A stretch of 64,000 nucleotides of DNA, taken from NCBI RefSeq assembly GCF_001953745.1, contig NZ_LWLN01000002.1, positions 186,001-250,000 on the forward strand, written 5' to 3'. Both the position numbers and the translations under genes were made by a program. This document shows positions 17,670-26,738 of the stretch, piece after piece. Numbering within the stretch: the first letter of the stretch is position 1; each line of letters begins with the position of its first letter. The DNA comes from Natrinema saccharevitans. GTDB taxonomy: Archaea; Halobacteriota; Halobacteria; Halobacteriales; Natrialbaceae. The notes under the pieces are model-generated. The model searched no databases. It was not told the origin of the DNA and saw only the letters and a program-made list of their open reading frames with translations.

Positions 17670-20600
17670 TCATACGCTCGTCACATCCCGCATCGCACCA
17701 ACCAATCTGTCAACGTGTCCCTCGCTAATGACGGGTGTGACTTTCGTTTCCCACTGCCGTTGCTCGCCATCAACTGGAATATCTTTCGGATATTTGATCG
17801 TTTCCTGCCGTTGCACGCACTCGCGGTACTGCGACTCGATTTCACTGCCAATCTCTTCACCAATAGCTTCCGTGGGTGTCTTACCGGCGATTTCGGCGTT
17901 CGAGAGTCCCGTCAACTCTTCATAGATCTCATTAACACGCTCGATGCGGAACTCGCGGTTCTCGGTCACATCGATAACGAACAGTGCGTCTTGGGTGTTC
18001 TCGAACACGGTCTCGGCTAACTCCAGTTGTTGCTTGCGTTCGATACGCTCGGTAGCATCTTCTTGGAATCCAACCCAATTGCTTACAGCACCGTCTTCGT
18101 CTCTGATCGGGGCAATCGTCACGTGATTCCAGAATATCTCACCATCGTTGCGATAGTTTCGAAGTACGGTCGATACTGGTTCCTCGTTGTCGATGGCATC
18201 GCGTATCTCGGCAACTGGTTCGGGATCTGTCTCTGGGCCCTGCATGAATCGACAGTTCCGCCCAATTATGTCGGCTTCCTCGTACCCGGTTAATTCACAG
18301 AAGCGTTCATTCACGTATACCAGCGGATTGTCCGACTGATCCGGATCCGAGAGTACTACCCCGACTGGTGCCTTCTCCATCGCCTCTGTTTTCCGGGTCA
18401 ACTCCGCTTCACGTTCCTTGCGCTCGGTGATGTCAGTGACGATGCCAACCATCCGCTTGGTATCGTCACCGTCGTCATAGACTTCACCCCGCGATTCGAC
18501 CCAGATCTGTATGCCATCCGAACGCTGGATACGATATTCCGTCTGGAATCGAGTCTCGGTTTTGGCGGCCTGCTCAACAGCAGCCGTAGCTTTCTCTCTG
18601 TCGTCAGGATAAATATACTCCGCGAACGCATCGAAGGTGCCCTCGAACGTCCCTGGTTCGATTCCGACCAGTCGTTCCAGCGACTCACTCCAGCGTACCT
18701 CGCCCGTCCCGATAGTCCAGTCCCAGACACCCGTGTCCGTTCCCTCTAGGGCGAGTTGGAGCCGTTGTGTGGTCTCTTCAAGTTCCTGCTCGCGTTCGAT
18801 CTGTTCGGAGACATCCCGGAAGGTACCGTAGATCACCGGGTCATCGGGGAGCGAGACCGTTGTCGCGCTGATCTCAACAGGGACGCGATCCCCGTTGGCG
18901 GTGACAATCGTTGTGTGTGATCCATCGGGAAGTCGCCGCTTCGATCCGCCCGATTCGACGTGTTCTTCGAAGAATTGTTGATAGAGTTCGGCCTGTTCCG
19001 AAGGGTGGAGCTCGGATTGATGCATCCCGATAATTTCGTCAGATGACATCCCGAGCAACTTTTCGGCAGCTTCATTCACCTCGATGAGTTCTCCTGTCTC
19101 AGCATCCGCAACGAACACGGGATCGGGGGCCGCCTCAAGCAGGGTTTCGTACCGCACTTTCACCATCGAGAGTTCCCGTTCACGCTCTTTGCGCTCGGTG
19201 ATATTTCGCATCGCGCCCACCAATTGTGTGACTTCGCCGTCCTGAATGAGTGGCGTCAGTCGTACCTGCCAAATTCTCGATCCGCCCTCTACCGGGATCA
19301 CTTGTTCGAATTCAACCATTTCCTGCCTCGCCACACACTCGTTGAACCGTGACTGTACCTCGGTCCCCGCCTCGTCACCCAGCAGTTCCCAGGGATCCAT
19401 TCCCGTAATATTGTCGCTGGAACGATGAGTGAGGTCTACGAACGCGTCGTTGACGCGATTGAGGCGATACTCCTGCTCACCGACAACGTCTGCCAGAAAC
19501 AGTGCATCTTGGGTAGTCTGGAACACGGTCTCCGCTACTTCCAACTCCTTTTCGCGCTCCCTGCGTTCGGTAATATCCCGGCTAATGAACAGGTGTTGGC
19601 CAGGGATAATATCTGACGTTCCTGCATACTCAATACTTTTCTCTACGTCATCGGCACCGATTATCGTCGTTGTATCTCTCTGATCGCCAGTCTCTTGGAA
19701 AACCTGCCACTCGGTATCGAACGCAAATTCATCAGGGAAAAACTCTATTAACGACCGCCCGAGTAGCTCGTTGTCTTCTACGCCGAATATCGTACTTGCT
19801 GCTTCGTTCGCGTCTACAATTCTACCGTCATTATTAACAATAGTGATCGCATCAGTCGCTTCTTCGAAGCTGGTCTTGTACTTGTCACGCGACCGCGTGA
19901 GTTCTGTCACCTGTTGTTGAACAGTAACATCGGGCTTTCGAGGGATAGTAACCGTCATCGTCGTCCCGTGTTCCGTAATCTCCGGGTCGATAGAGCCGTC
20001 GTGGCTGGACACAATCCAGTAGGCCAACCAAAGGCCCAAGCCGGATCCGTGGGCGAGTGGCGTCTCTACCCCTGAGTTGAGGACTTCAGCTTCGTGATCA
20101 GGAAGCCCGGGTCCATTATCTTTAATCTGAATCTCGATACCGTTCGGGACCGTCTCAATATCAACCGTAACACTGGTATTGTCGCCACTGTGTTTGACAG
20201 CGTTCTCGATGAGTTCCTCGATGGCCCGATCGAAGTTCTGCAGTACTTTCCCCTGAATTTCGTTGTCGTATTCAACGGTGATCGATGCTGCCGGGTATTC
20301 CTGTGTGATCTCCGCAGCAATATCCTCGATAAGAGTTCCAATCTCTGTCGCCTGTCGTTCGGAACTGCTAGTGACGACTCCTTCCAGTTCGCGGGCTTTC
20401 TGACTCAAATCGATCAAGCCGTCGATGTGGGTAAGAACAGTTTCACCGACGGACTCGTCATCCACTTGATCGGCCATAAGTTCCGTGTAGCCTCGAATGA
20501 CGGAGATGTCGTTGCGAAGATTGTGCCGCAGGACGCGGTGAAGAACCGTGGCAAGGTTGGTTTGATTCGTGAGTTCGCCTTGGATGAGCTCTTTTTCGAG

Positions 20601-21086
20601 TTCGCGTTCGAGCAATCGTGTGAGGTGGTCAGAAAACTGCGTTTCAGCCTCGCTAAACGAGTCAGAACGGGGGTCTTGGGCGGCAAAACAGACGGTTCCG
20701 TAGGGTTCTTCTTCAGTAATAAGTGGGATACCGAGATACGTATGGTTCCCGCTTCTTTCGAAGGCCGGATCATCTCCCCAGTCCTGGTCAGGTGCATCGT
20801 GGAGTGTGAGCGGGGTGTCGTCTTCGATGGTCTCACGACAGTATGTGTCTTGAAGCTCTAGTTCAAGGCCGGGCGAGGCCTGCCCGTCTTCCATATCGGT
20901 CGTGACGACAATCTCCCAGTGATCGGTTTCTTGATCGATCCGGGTGAGATAGCCGTTGTCCACGCCGAGATATTGTTTGCCAAGCTCTAACGCCTCACGA
21001 GCTTTTTCATTAAATGGCACATCCTTTCGAACGATTTCATGGAGTCGTTGACGGGCCTCATGATCGGTTACTGTGGAATCTACCAT
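17670..21086 (-). CDS. Large sensor histidine kinase: GAF, kinase core, then six PAS domains including a LOV-type PAS
   Basis: 1138 residues. An N-terminal GAF domain (about 20-165) leads to a HisKA-like helix with His188 (VLHRVLRHNLRNDISVIRG). The ATPase core follows (ELIENAVKHSGDN, DNGPGLPDHE, HGSGLGLWLAYWIV) and ends near residue 385. Six PAS repeats follow, several closing with DITER(K/R)ERE. The fifth (about 895-1000) has GRNCRFMQGPETDPE, the flavin-adduct Cys motif of LOV blue-light domains, and NYRNDGEIFWN. No membrane segment is seen, so it is cytoplasmic. The kinase core before the PAS array is the reverse of the common order. The protein ends abruptly after the sixth PAS (GAMRDVTSV) at an IS6-like end, so it is probably 3' truncated. 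No receiver gene is adjacent. Confidence 0.85.
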   Translation of the reverse strand: MVDSTVTDHEARQRLHEIVRKDVPFNEKAREALELGKQYLGVDNGYLTRIDQETDHWEIVVTTDMEDGQASPGLELELQDTYCRETIEDDTPLTLHDAPDQDWGDDPAFERSGNHTYLGIPLITEEEPYGTVCFAAQDPRSDSFSEAETQFSDHLTRLLERELEKELIQGELTNQTNLATVLHRVLRHNLRNDISVIRGYTELMADQVDDESVGETVLTHIDGLIDLSQKARELEGVVTSSSERQATEIGTLIEDIAAEITQEYPAASITVEYDNEIQGKVLQNFDRAIEELIENAVKHSGDNTSVTVDIETVPNGIEIQIKDNGPGLPDHEAEVLNSGVETPLAHGSGLGLWLAYWIVSSHDGSIDPEITEHGTTMTVTIPRKPDVTVQQQVTELTRSRDKYKTSFEEATDAITIVNNDGRIVDANEAASTIFGVEDNELLGRSLIEFFPDEFAFDTEWQVFQETGDQRDTTTIIGADDVEKSIEYAGTSDIIPGQHLFISRDITERREREKELEVAETVFQTTQDALFLADVVGEQEYRLNRVNDAFVDLTHRSSDNITGMDPWELLGDEAGTEVQSRFNECVARQEMVEFEQVIPVEGGSRIWQVRLTPLIQDGEVTQLVGAMRNITERKERERELSMVKVRYETLLEAAPDPVFVADAETGELIEVNEAAEKLLGMSSDEIIGMHQSELHPSEQAELYQQFFEEHVESGGSKRRLPDGSHTTIVTANGDRVPVEISATTVSLPDDPVIYGTFRDVSEQIEREQELEETTQRLQLALEGTDTGVWDWTIGTGEVRWSESLERLVGIEPGTFEGTFDAFAEYIYPDDREKATAAVEQAAKTETRFQTEYRIQRSDGIQIWVESRGEVYDDGDDTKRMVGIVTDITERKEREAELTRKTEAMEKAPVGVVLSDPDQSDNPLVYVNERFCELTGYEEADIIGRNCRFMQGPETDPEPVAEIRDAIDNEEPVSTVLRNYRNDGEIFWNHVTIAPIRDEDGAVSNWVGFQEDATERIERKQQLELAETVFENTQDALFVIDVTENREFRIERVNEIYEELTGLSNAEIAGKTPTEAIGEEIGSEIESQYRECVQRQETIKYPKDIPVDGEQRQWETKVTPVISEGHVDRLVGAMRDVTSV

Positions 21087-21153
21087 CGTTAGAAATTTCG
21101 CACTACCCCCCTGTCACGGATCTCCTCACGTCCATTATTCATTTCCTATAATA

Positions 21154-21336
21154 CTAGGTAGTGCCAGTACTTACCAGTGTGGGATATTCCGTCGTTTTCC
21201 AATCTTCGATAAGGTACGTTGCAACCCGCTCGTCAGCCGTCATCGTCACGGTCTCATCAGTCGATGGCCGACTGGCCGACCGCAAGCCAGTTGACTCGCT
21301 CGTGGTGAACTCTGCTAACGTCGGATGTTCTGTCAT
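21154..21336 (-). CDS. Small hypothetical protein (doubtful)
   Basis: 60 residues, MTEHPTLAEFTTSESTGLRS.., Thr/Ser-rich with ADERVATYLIEDWKTTEYP towards the end. No family recognised. It lies alone between the kinase and the peroxiredoxin genes and could be a fragment. Confidence 0.3.
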   Translation of the reverse strand: MTEHPTLAEFTTSESTGLRSASRPSTDETVTMTADERVATYLIEDWKTTEYPTLVSTGTT

Positions 21337-21538
21337 GGTGTCGCCCATCTGTCACCACAGAAACTGTATTGGGCGGTCACGTTGGAATCGAGTCGACTCA
21401 ATTTTGACCCGTTGAGATGGCCGTTCGAGTAAACAGCCAGCAATTATGTGTTGTACTCGAGAGGGGAGGTTGTCGAAGCCAAAAATATAGTTTGTATGTG
21501 AGTGCTTTAATAGGCAGCTACCCAAAGAAAAGGTGTAG

Positions 21539-22228
21539 ATGGCGAAACAAACAGAGCAAATTGACGAAGCGACGACTGACGTACCTGGCATTGGCGATAC
21601 GTTCCCCGACCTGACCGTCGAGACAAGCATGGGTGAGCGTTCGCTGCCCGACGACTACGAGGGCAAGTGGCTCGTCCTGTTCAGTCACCCCGGTGACTTT
21701 ACGCCTGTCTGTACGTCTGAGTTCGTCGCCTTTGAGCAGCGCCGCGAGGAGTTCGAGGACCTGAACGCCGAACTGCTCGGGCTGTCGGTCGACCGTGTCC
21801 ACTCGCATATCAAGTGGACCGAATGGATTGCCGAGAACCTCGACGTCGACATCCAGTTCCCGATCATCGCTGACGATCAGGGAACGGTCGCCCAGCAACT
21901 CGGCATGCTCCACCCCGGTGCAGGAACGGCAACCGTCCGTACCGTCTTCGTCATCGATCCAGAGGGGGCAGTTCGGCTGCGTCTGACCTATCCGATGGAG
22001 ATCGGTCGCAACATCGACGAAGTCCTCCGCTCGCTACGTGCACTCCAGAAGAGCGACGACGACGGTGTCGCCGCTCCCGCCGACTGGCCAAACAACGAGA
22101 AGTTCGGTGACCAAGTTCTCCTGTCACCGCCGGGCACCGAAGCGGACGCACAGAGCCGAAAAGCCGAGGCTGCTGACGACGACGAACTCAACTACTACGA
22201 CTGGTGGTTCGTTACCCGCGACCAGTAA
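21539..22228 (+). CDS. Peroxiredoxin, 1-Cys/Prx6-like
   Basis: 229 residues. The peroxidatic Cys is in HPGDFTPVCTSEF (about residue 58), with the conserved Thr and downstream SVDRVHSHIKW. VRLRLTYPMEIGRNIDEVLR and a long C-terminal arm (WPNNEKFGDQVLLSPPGTE) match the archaeal Prx6-type enzymes that reduce peroxides in the cytoplasm. No second conserved Cys is seen, which supports the 1-Cys assignment. Its last 17 bases overlap the 3' end of the opposing 46-residue ORF. Confidence 0.93.
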   Translation: MAKQTEQIDEATTDVPGIGDTFPDLTVETSMGERSLPDDYEGKWLVLFSHPGDFTPVCTSEFVAFEQRREEFEDLNAELLGLSVDRVHSHIKWTEWIAENLDVDIQFPIIADDQGTVAQQLGMLHPGAGTATVRTVFVIDPEGAVRLRLTYPMEIGRNIDEVLRSLRALQKSDDDGVAAPADWPNNEKFGDQVLLSPPGTEADAQSRKAEAADDDELNYYDWWFVTRDQ

Positions 22229-22352
22229 CTGACTCACGGACCAACTGAACGGCAGTCTGCTGGTGATACCCGAACCCTGGTGTCGTCACCGATTCGTACC
22301 ACTCTTTGTCGAGTTCGTCGCTGATATCGAGCAGAAGCGGTCGATCACTCAT
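22212..22352 (-). CDS. 46-residue protein coupled to the ArdC-like gene
   Basis: MSDRPLLLDISDELDKEWYE, ending with a VTTPGFGYHQQT-rich half. Its ATG (22352) overlaps the end of the upstream gene by 8 bases, so translation is probably coupled. No domain recognised. The reading is haloarchaeal in composition and is missed by length-filtered gene calling. It runs into the 3' end of the convergent peroxiredoxin gene. Confidence 0.55.
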   Translation of the reverse strand: MSDRPLLLDISDELDKEWYESVTTPGFGYHQQTAVQLVRESVTGRG

Positions 22353-23280
22353 CGTTGATCAGTTCGCTGACAACGTCGATGATCTCCTGGGCGGTCGAAC
22401 TGATTCGCTCAAGCCGATCGATGATCGTCTCTGGCTCGTCTCCGTGCCACCCGGCAAGGTAGAACGCCGATCCACTGGTATCCAACTCGAAGTACCGCCC
22501 AACGATGTAGCCGACCGCTTCGGCCTCGAGTTCACGTTTCGATCGCTCAGCCTCGTCGTCGACGCCACCGTGTAACAGCACGTGGGCGTATTCATGAACG
22601 AGCGTGACGGCGAGATCAGCGTCGTTCTCACGATCTCGGACGGCGACGCGTGGTTGCCCTTGCGGGCGATACTCACAGACGCCCTTGGCATTCTCATACG
22701 ACCAATCCCGGGGTGGCACGACTTCTACGTCCACCTCGAGTGAGTTTGCTGCGTCGAGGAGTGCGGAAACCAACTCGTCAGCCTGTCCCTTTGCTTCGGT
22801 TTCGAGGTCGGGCAGTGGCTCGCCGTCAGTCTGTGAGATATCGAAGACGGGTGCTGGCCGAAAACCCACGGGTCCTTTCTCCCAGCTGTCCGGAGGGGTT
22901 TCATCGTATTCACAGCCACTGCGCTCGTGGTACGACGGGGAGTTCCCACAGTCAGGGCACTGCTTTGCAATGATGGGTTCCCAGATCCAGATCGCTGTCT
23001 CCCCTTCCTTCACGTGTCGGCCGAACTCGTTTTGCCACGTTCGGTAGCCGGCAACGCGCGTTGTCACTGGACATTGGAGTTTGATCAACAGCGTGTTTCG
23101 ATGGGAGTAGTCGTGGAATCGACTCTGGACGTCCAACCACGCTGTGAACTGCTCGCGCGAGACGGCGTCATCGACCTCGTCGACGAGGTCCTGAACCCAC
23201 GCCTCGATCGTACTGTGCATCTCATCGTGCCAGGTGTCCGAATCGTCGAACGTTTCCCGGGAGCGGCTGCTCGTAGCCAT
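22345..23280 (-). CDS. ArdC-like ssDNA-binding domain plus ImmA/IrrE-type metallopeptidase
   Basis: 311 residues. The N-terminal half (FTAWLDVQSRFHDYSHRNTL, VAGYRTWQNEFGRHVKEGE) is the ArdC N-terminal fold; an inserted zinc knuckle follows (CPDCGNSPSYHERSGC). The C-terminal half carries the metallopeptidase motif VTLVHEYAHVLLHGG (HExxH) and EAEAVGYIVGRYF as third-ligand region. Such proteins are typical of haloarchaeal plasmids and are linked to antirestriction or plasmid establishment. A 46-residue ORF overlaps its 3' end. Confidence 0.85.
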   Translation of the reverse strand: MATSSRSRETFDDSDTWHDEMHSTIEAWVQDLVDEVDDAVSREQFTAWLDVQSRFHDYSHRNTLLIKLQCPVTTRVAGYRTWQNEFGRHVKEGETAIWIWEPIIAKQCPDCGNSPSYHERSGCEYDETPPDSWEKGPVGFRPAPVFDISQTDGEPLPDLETEAKGQADELVSALLDAANSLEVDVEVVPPRDWSYENAKGVCEYRPQGQPRVAVRDRENDADLAVTLVHEYAHVLLHGGVDDEAERSKRELEAEAVGYIVGRYFELDTSGSAFYLAGWHGDEPETIIDRLERISSTAQEIIDVVSELINDE

Positions 23281-23668
23281 GTTCGATCACTGCTTCTCGA
23301 GTCGGATCGAATCGAACTGACCTCGAGAAGACCGCCACCCCTCAGTAGTCTCACAAAAAACGCCGGACTCGAGCAGCCGAAGAGTCAGTAGTCAGCGGAC
23401 GCCGGAGTCTCCATTTTGATCGGCGCGTCATCTGGTGTTTCGCTCTTGTTCAGGAGCGACGCTGGGGACGATCGTACGCCGTTCCGATTCGGAGCGGCTC
23501 GACCTCTCCAGATAAGCAAGGAGAATTCGAGGCTTGACTCCGAGGTGGTTCGCAGAGCTATTCTACTGTCACTGTGACTAGTTCACTTTGTTCACCCAAA
23601 ACGTCAACCACACCGGATAGAGCCGTAGATTCCCATGTCACACGCTCCATGGTGCCACCACGTTTCCT
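23281..23668. other. Gene-free stretch with a decayed tail fragment
   Basis: Holds the upstream region of the ArdC-like gene, a coding-like minus-strand tail (SLLNKSETPDDAPIK, ending near 23391), and at about 23529 a GGCTTGACTCCGAGGTGGTTC block related to the IS605-end-like repeats. No intact gene seen. Confidence 0.4.
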
Positions 23669-23827
23669 ATGAGTGCCGAAAACAAGATGCTCGGTAACTG
23701 CCCGTTCTGCAACGCTACAGTCCCGAAACATCAATCTAGCATCGAGTTCGAGACGAACGGCGAGCAACGCGTATTCGCAGACTGCCCAGAATGCGGTGAT
23801 ATCGTTGAACCCGAAAACACCGGCTGA
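23669..23827 (+). CDS. Small CPxC zinc-finger protein (52 aa)
   Basis: MSAENKMLGNCPFCNATVPK opens the protein; a second knuckle CPECGDIVEPENTG closes it. Two CxxC pairs 25 residues apart make a zinc ribbon. Haloarchaea carry many such microproteins, some affecting stress or motility, but the function of this one is unknown. It lies 242 bp upstream of the second EF-1alpha gene on the same strand. Confidence 0.75.
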   Translation: MSAENKMLGNCPFCNATVPKHQSSIEFETNGEQRVFADCPECGDIVEPENTG

Positions 23828-24069
23828 CCGCCGGATACTGCTGAGATACACTCCGATTAGATACGTCAATTTTTCTATTGATCGATAGCAGTCATTAGAC
23901 GAGTAGATCCGACTGGTGCCGGTTACTCGAGTCAATGACCGTCGGTTCGCAGGAGGAATACGCGAAACTGGGGTGTCGTTCCTATCCGTCGAACGTTCCA
24001 GTATATCCTGACAAGAGTTTACGAGTGTCTAGCGCGTATGTCGGATGGCAGGTACCGAGACGATTCATC

Positions 24070-25341
24070 ATGAGCGCAGACAAACCCCACCAAAATCTGG
24101 CCATCATCGGCCACGTCGACCACGGAAAGAGTACGCTTGTAGGACGCCTCCTCTACGAGACGGGGAGCGTACCCGAGCACGTCATCGAACAGCACCGTGA
24201 GGAAGCCGAGGAGAAGGGCAAGGGTGGCTTCGAGTTCGCCTACGTCATGGACAACCTCGCCGAGGAACGCGAACGCGGCGTCACCATCGACATCGCTCAC
24301 CAGGAGTTCTCGACGGACACGTACGACTTCACCATCGTCGACACGCCCGGACATCGAGACTTCGTGAAGAACATGATCACTGGGGCCTCGCAGGCCGATC
24401 ACGCCGTCCTCGTCGTCGCCGCCGACGACGGCGTCGCGCCCCAGACCCAGGAGCACGTCTTCCTGGCTCGTACCCTCGGTATCGACGAACTCATCGTCGG
24501 CATCAACAAGATGGACATCGTCGATTACGAGGAGTCAACCTACAACGAGGTCGTCGAAGAAGTCACGCAGCTACTCAAACAGGTCCAGTTCAATACCGAC
24601 GACGCATCGTTCATTCCCGTCTCGGCCTTCGAGGGAGACAACGTTTCCGAACACTCCGACAACACGCCGTGGTACGACGGCGAGACCCTGCTCGAGGCGC
24701 TGAACGACCTGCCGGAGCCGGAGCCGCCGACGGACGCGCCGCTCCGACTGCCGATCCAGGACGTCTACACGATTTCGGGTATCGGTACCGTCCCCGTCGG
24801 CCGTATCGAGACCGGCGTCATGAACACCGGGGACAACGTCTCCTTCCAGCCCTCTGACGTGGGCGGGGAGGTCAAGACGATCGAGATGCACCACGAAGAG
24901 GTGCCCAAGGCCGAACCCGGGGACAACGTCGGATTCAACGTCCGCGGCATCGGCAAGGACGACATCCGCCGCGGTGACGTCTGTGGTCCCGCGGACGACC
25001 CGCCGAGCGTCGCAGAGACGTTCCAGGCCCAGATCGTCGTCATGCAACACCCCAGCGTGATCACGGCCGGCTACACCCCGGTCTTCCACGCACACACGGC
25101 GCAGGTCGCCTGTACGATCGAGTCGATCGACAAGAAGATGGACGGCAGCACTGGCGAAGTCGCCGAGGAAGACCCCGACTTCATCCAGTCGGGCGACAAC
25201 GCGGTCGTCACCATCCGACCGCAGAAGCCCCTCAGCATCGAGCCTGCCAGCGAGATCCCCGAACTCGGGAGCTTCGCCATCCGCGACATGGGTCAGACCA
25301 TCGCCGCCGGCAAGGTCCTCGAAATCCACGAACGAACCTGA
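24070..25341 (+). CDS. Translation elongation factor EF-1alpha paralogue
   Basis: 423 residues, the normal archaeal size. G1 GHVDHGKST, the switch regions, NKMD and SAFEGDNV are intact, and the C-terminal beta domains continue to [16 protein letters not shown]. It should be a GTPase delivering aminoacyl-tRNA. The G3 motif reads DTPGHRDF, where archaeal EF-1alpha usually has DCPGH or DAPGH. It is not next to rpsJ or other ribosomal genes, so it is likely a second copy. ATG 24070 is chosen; the in-frame 45-residue extension upstream has no family counterpart. Confidence 0.9.
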   Translation: MSADKPHQNLAIIGHVDHGKSTLVGRLLYETGSVPEHVIEQHREEAEEKGKGGFEFAYVMDNLAEERERGVTIDIAHQEFSTDTYDFTIVDTPGHRDFVKNMITGASQADHAVLVVAADDGVAPQTQEHVFLARTLGIDELIVGINKMDIVDYEESTYNEVVEEVTQLLKQVQFNTDDASFIPVSAFEGDNVSEHSDNTPWYDGETLLEALNDLPEPEPPTDAPLRLPIQDVYTISGIGTVPVGRIETGVMNTGDNVSFQPSDVGGEVKTIEMHHEEVPKAEPGDNVGFNVRGIGKDDIRRGDVCGPADDPPSVAETFQAQIVVMQHPSVITAGYTPVFHAHTAQVACTIESIDKKMDGSTGEVAEEDPDFIQSGDNAVVTIRPQKPLSIEPASEIPELGSFAIRDMGQTIAAGKVLEIHERT

Positions 25342-25554
25342 CACCAGCGTCGAAAAACACGCTTGCCGTCCCCGCTGCCGCGCTCGGGACGCCGTGCTTT
25401 GTTGGCTGGGTCCTCGCCCTCGAAGCCCGAGAAGTTCGTTCCCTGAGTTCACGCAGCGCGACTGAGCCACTTGAGAACTCGGTACTACGAGTACCAAGCG
25501 TGAGAAGACTTCTGTAACACACTCTAACGGAGTAACAGCATCTCCCAGAGATCT
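25342..25554. other. Intergenic, nothing recognised
   Basis: Convergent gap between the EF-1alpha paralogue and the DUF3592-like gene. No small gene or clear terminator hairpin was identified. Confidence 0.4.
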
Positions 25555-26541
25555 TCAGAACACGAGCAACTGCAGGATCACCGCGGTGAAAAAGAGCGCG
25601 ACTAGAAAAGCGAATCCGGTTCTCTGGACGCGTTTCCCGTAGCTATCGAGGTCGTAGTTCCCCAAGAGAATCGTAACAAGCCGAGTCGGATGCTTGAACG
25701 GGCTTGGCGGCCGCGGCTCCGAGATCCGGTCGCGGAGACGTCGATACTCGGTAAACGACCAGACACCGTAGAGGAGCACCGACACAAGCAACACGAGTCC
25801 CGCGAGAAACGCCGTTCCTAACAGGAGACCGACCGGATCCAAGAGTGAGACCTGCACCTCCGAACCGGTTCCCGATCCCGACTCCGTGCTGAGGAGAACG
25901 AGTACTAACCCGCCTAGCGAGAGAAATAACACGGCCACCGAGCCCTTCATCAACTGCTTGCTAACGCGGTTGACCGTCTCACGGTCAACACCGAACAGTG
26001 TGGGATACCGCTGTGGATCGTGTTCATCTACCGGCTGAAGATCCGTCCCGTGACCTGGTTTCCGTGCGCCGACAGCGTCAAGCGTGAGTACAAGCAGCAG
26101 TAGGCCGCCGATGGCCATGAACTGTAATGGTCCCTGTGACGTTCGCTGCTCCAAGAACCCGTTTGCCGGGGCGTCAGGATCGACGTATGCCGTTACCGTA
26201 TCCCCGTCTTCGTACGGCTCCAGCGCCGATTCCGCCTCCCTCCTCGTGTCGTACGTCGTGTCGAAACTCCCGGGAACTATCTGGTCGCTCCTGTACTCGG
26301 CACCCTGATATCGGTACGTGAACTCGGCGTGGGTGTCGTACTCGATGCCGCTCCGCCCGCTCTCGATCTCCGTGACCGATGTCTCAACAATGGTGGCCTC
26401 AACTTCGACAGCGTCATCCACCGTTTGTGACTGCTGGGCGTAGTCGTATCCGCCATACCCGATGAGGGCGAGTCCGATGACTGCGAAGATGACCGTTCCC
26501 GCTGTAACTGCGACCGGTGTTCCACGTACAGAGACCTTCAT
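25555..26541 (-). CDS. DUF3592-like membrane protein
   Basis: 328 residues. TM1 at about 11-33 (VTAGTVIFAVIGLALIGYGG) leads to an extracellular beta-rich domain of the DUF3592 type (EVEATIVETSVTEIESG, AEFTYRYQGAEYRSD, VTAYVDPDAPANGFLE). Further membrane segments lie near 140, 200, 240 and the C-terminus. Function unknown. Its start overlaps the end of the XRE gene by four bases (ATGA), placing it third in a three-gene operon. Confidence 0.7.
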   Translation of the reverse strand: MKVSVRGTPVAVTAGTVIFAVIGLALIGYGGYDYAQQSQTVDDAVEVEATIVETSVTEIESGRSGIEYDTHAEFTYRYQGAEYRSDQIVPGSFDTTYDTRREAESALEPYEDGDTVTAYVDPDAPANGFLEQRTSQGPLQFMAIGGLLLLVLTLDAVGARKPGHGTDLQPVDEHDPQRYPTLFGVDRETVNRVSKQLMKGSVAVLFLSLGGLVLVLLSTESGSGTGSEVQVSLLDPVGLLLGTAFLAGLVLLVSVLLYGVWSFTEYRRLRDRISEPRPPSPFKHPTRLVTILLGNYDLDSYGKRVQRTGFAFLVALFFTAVILQLLVF

Positions 26542-26735
26542 TGTTCTTCCGGATCAAATATATCCTCAATACTACACTTAAAATGTGCTGCGAGTTTGAA
26601 CGCGAGCTCTAATGACGGGTCGTACCGGTTGCGTTCGACCGCATTGATTGTCTGGCGGGTCACACCGACTGCTTCGGCGAGTTCACCCTGACTCAGCCCT
26701 TCATCTTCGCGTCTCTTGGAAAGATCGTTCTCCAT
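26538..26735 (-). CDS. XRE-family small HTH regulator (YozG-like)
   Basis: 65 residues. GLSQGELAEAVGVTRQTINA with VERNRYDPSLELAFKLA is a complete XRE helix-turn-helix; the tail CSIEDIFDPEE is typical of this small subgroup. It lies three bases after the DUF2178 gene and overlaps the next, a common arrangement in which the regulator controls its own membrane-protein operon. Confidence 0.88.
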   Translation of the reverse strand: MENDLSKRREDEGLSQGELAEAVGVTRQTINAVERNRYDPSLELAFKLAAHFKCSIEDIFDPEEQ

Positions 26736-26738
26736 AGC

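Noticed and set aside
23935-24069. 45-residue N-terminal extension of the EF-1alpha paralogue
   Set aside because: It has no counterpart in the family, and ATG 24070 gives the standard start [20 protein letters not shown].
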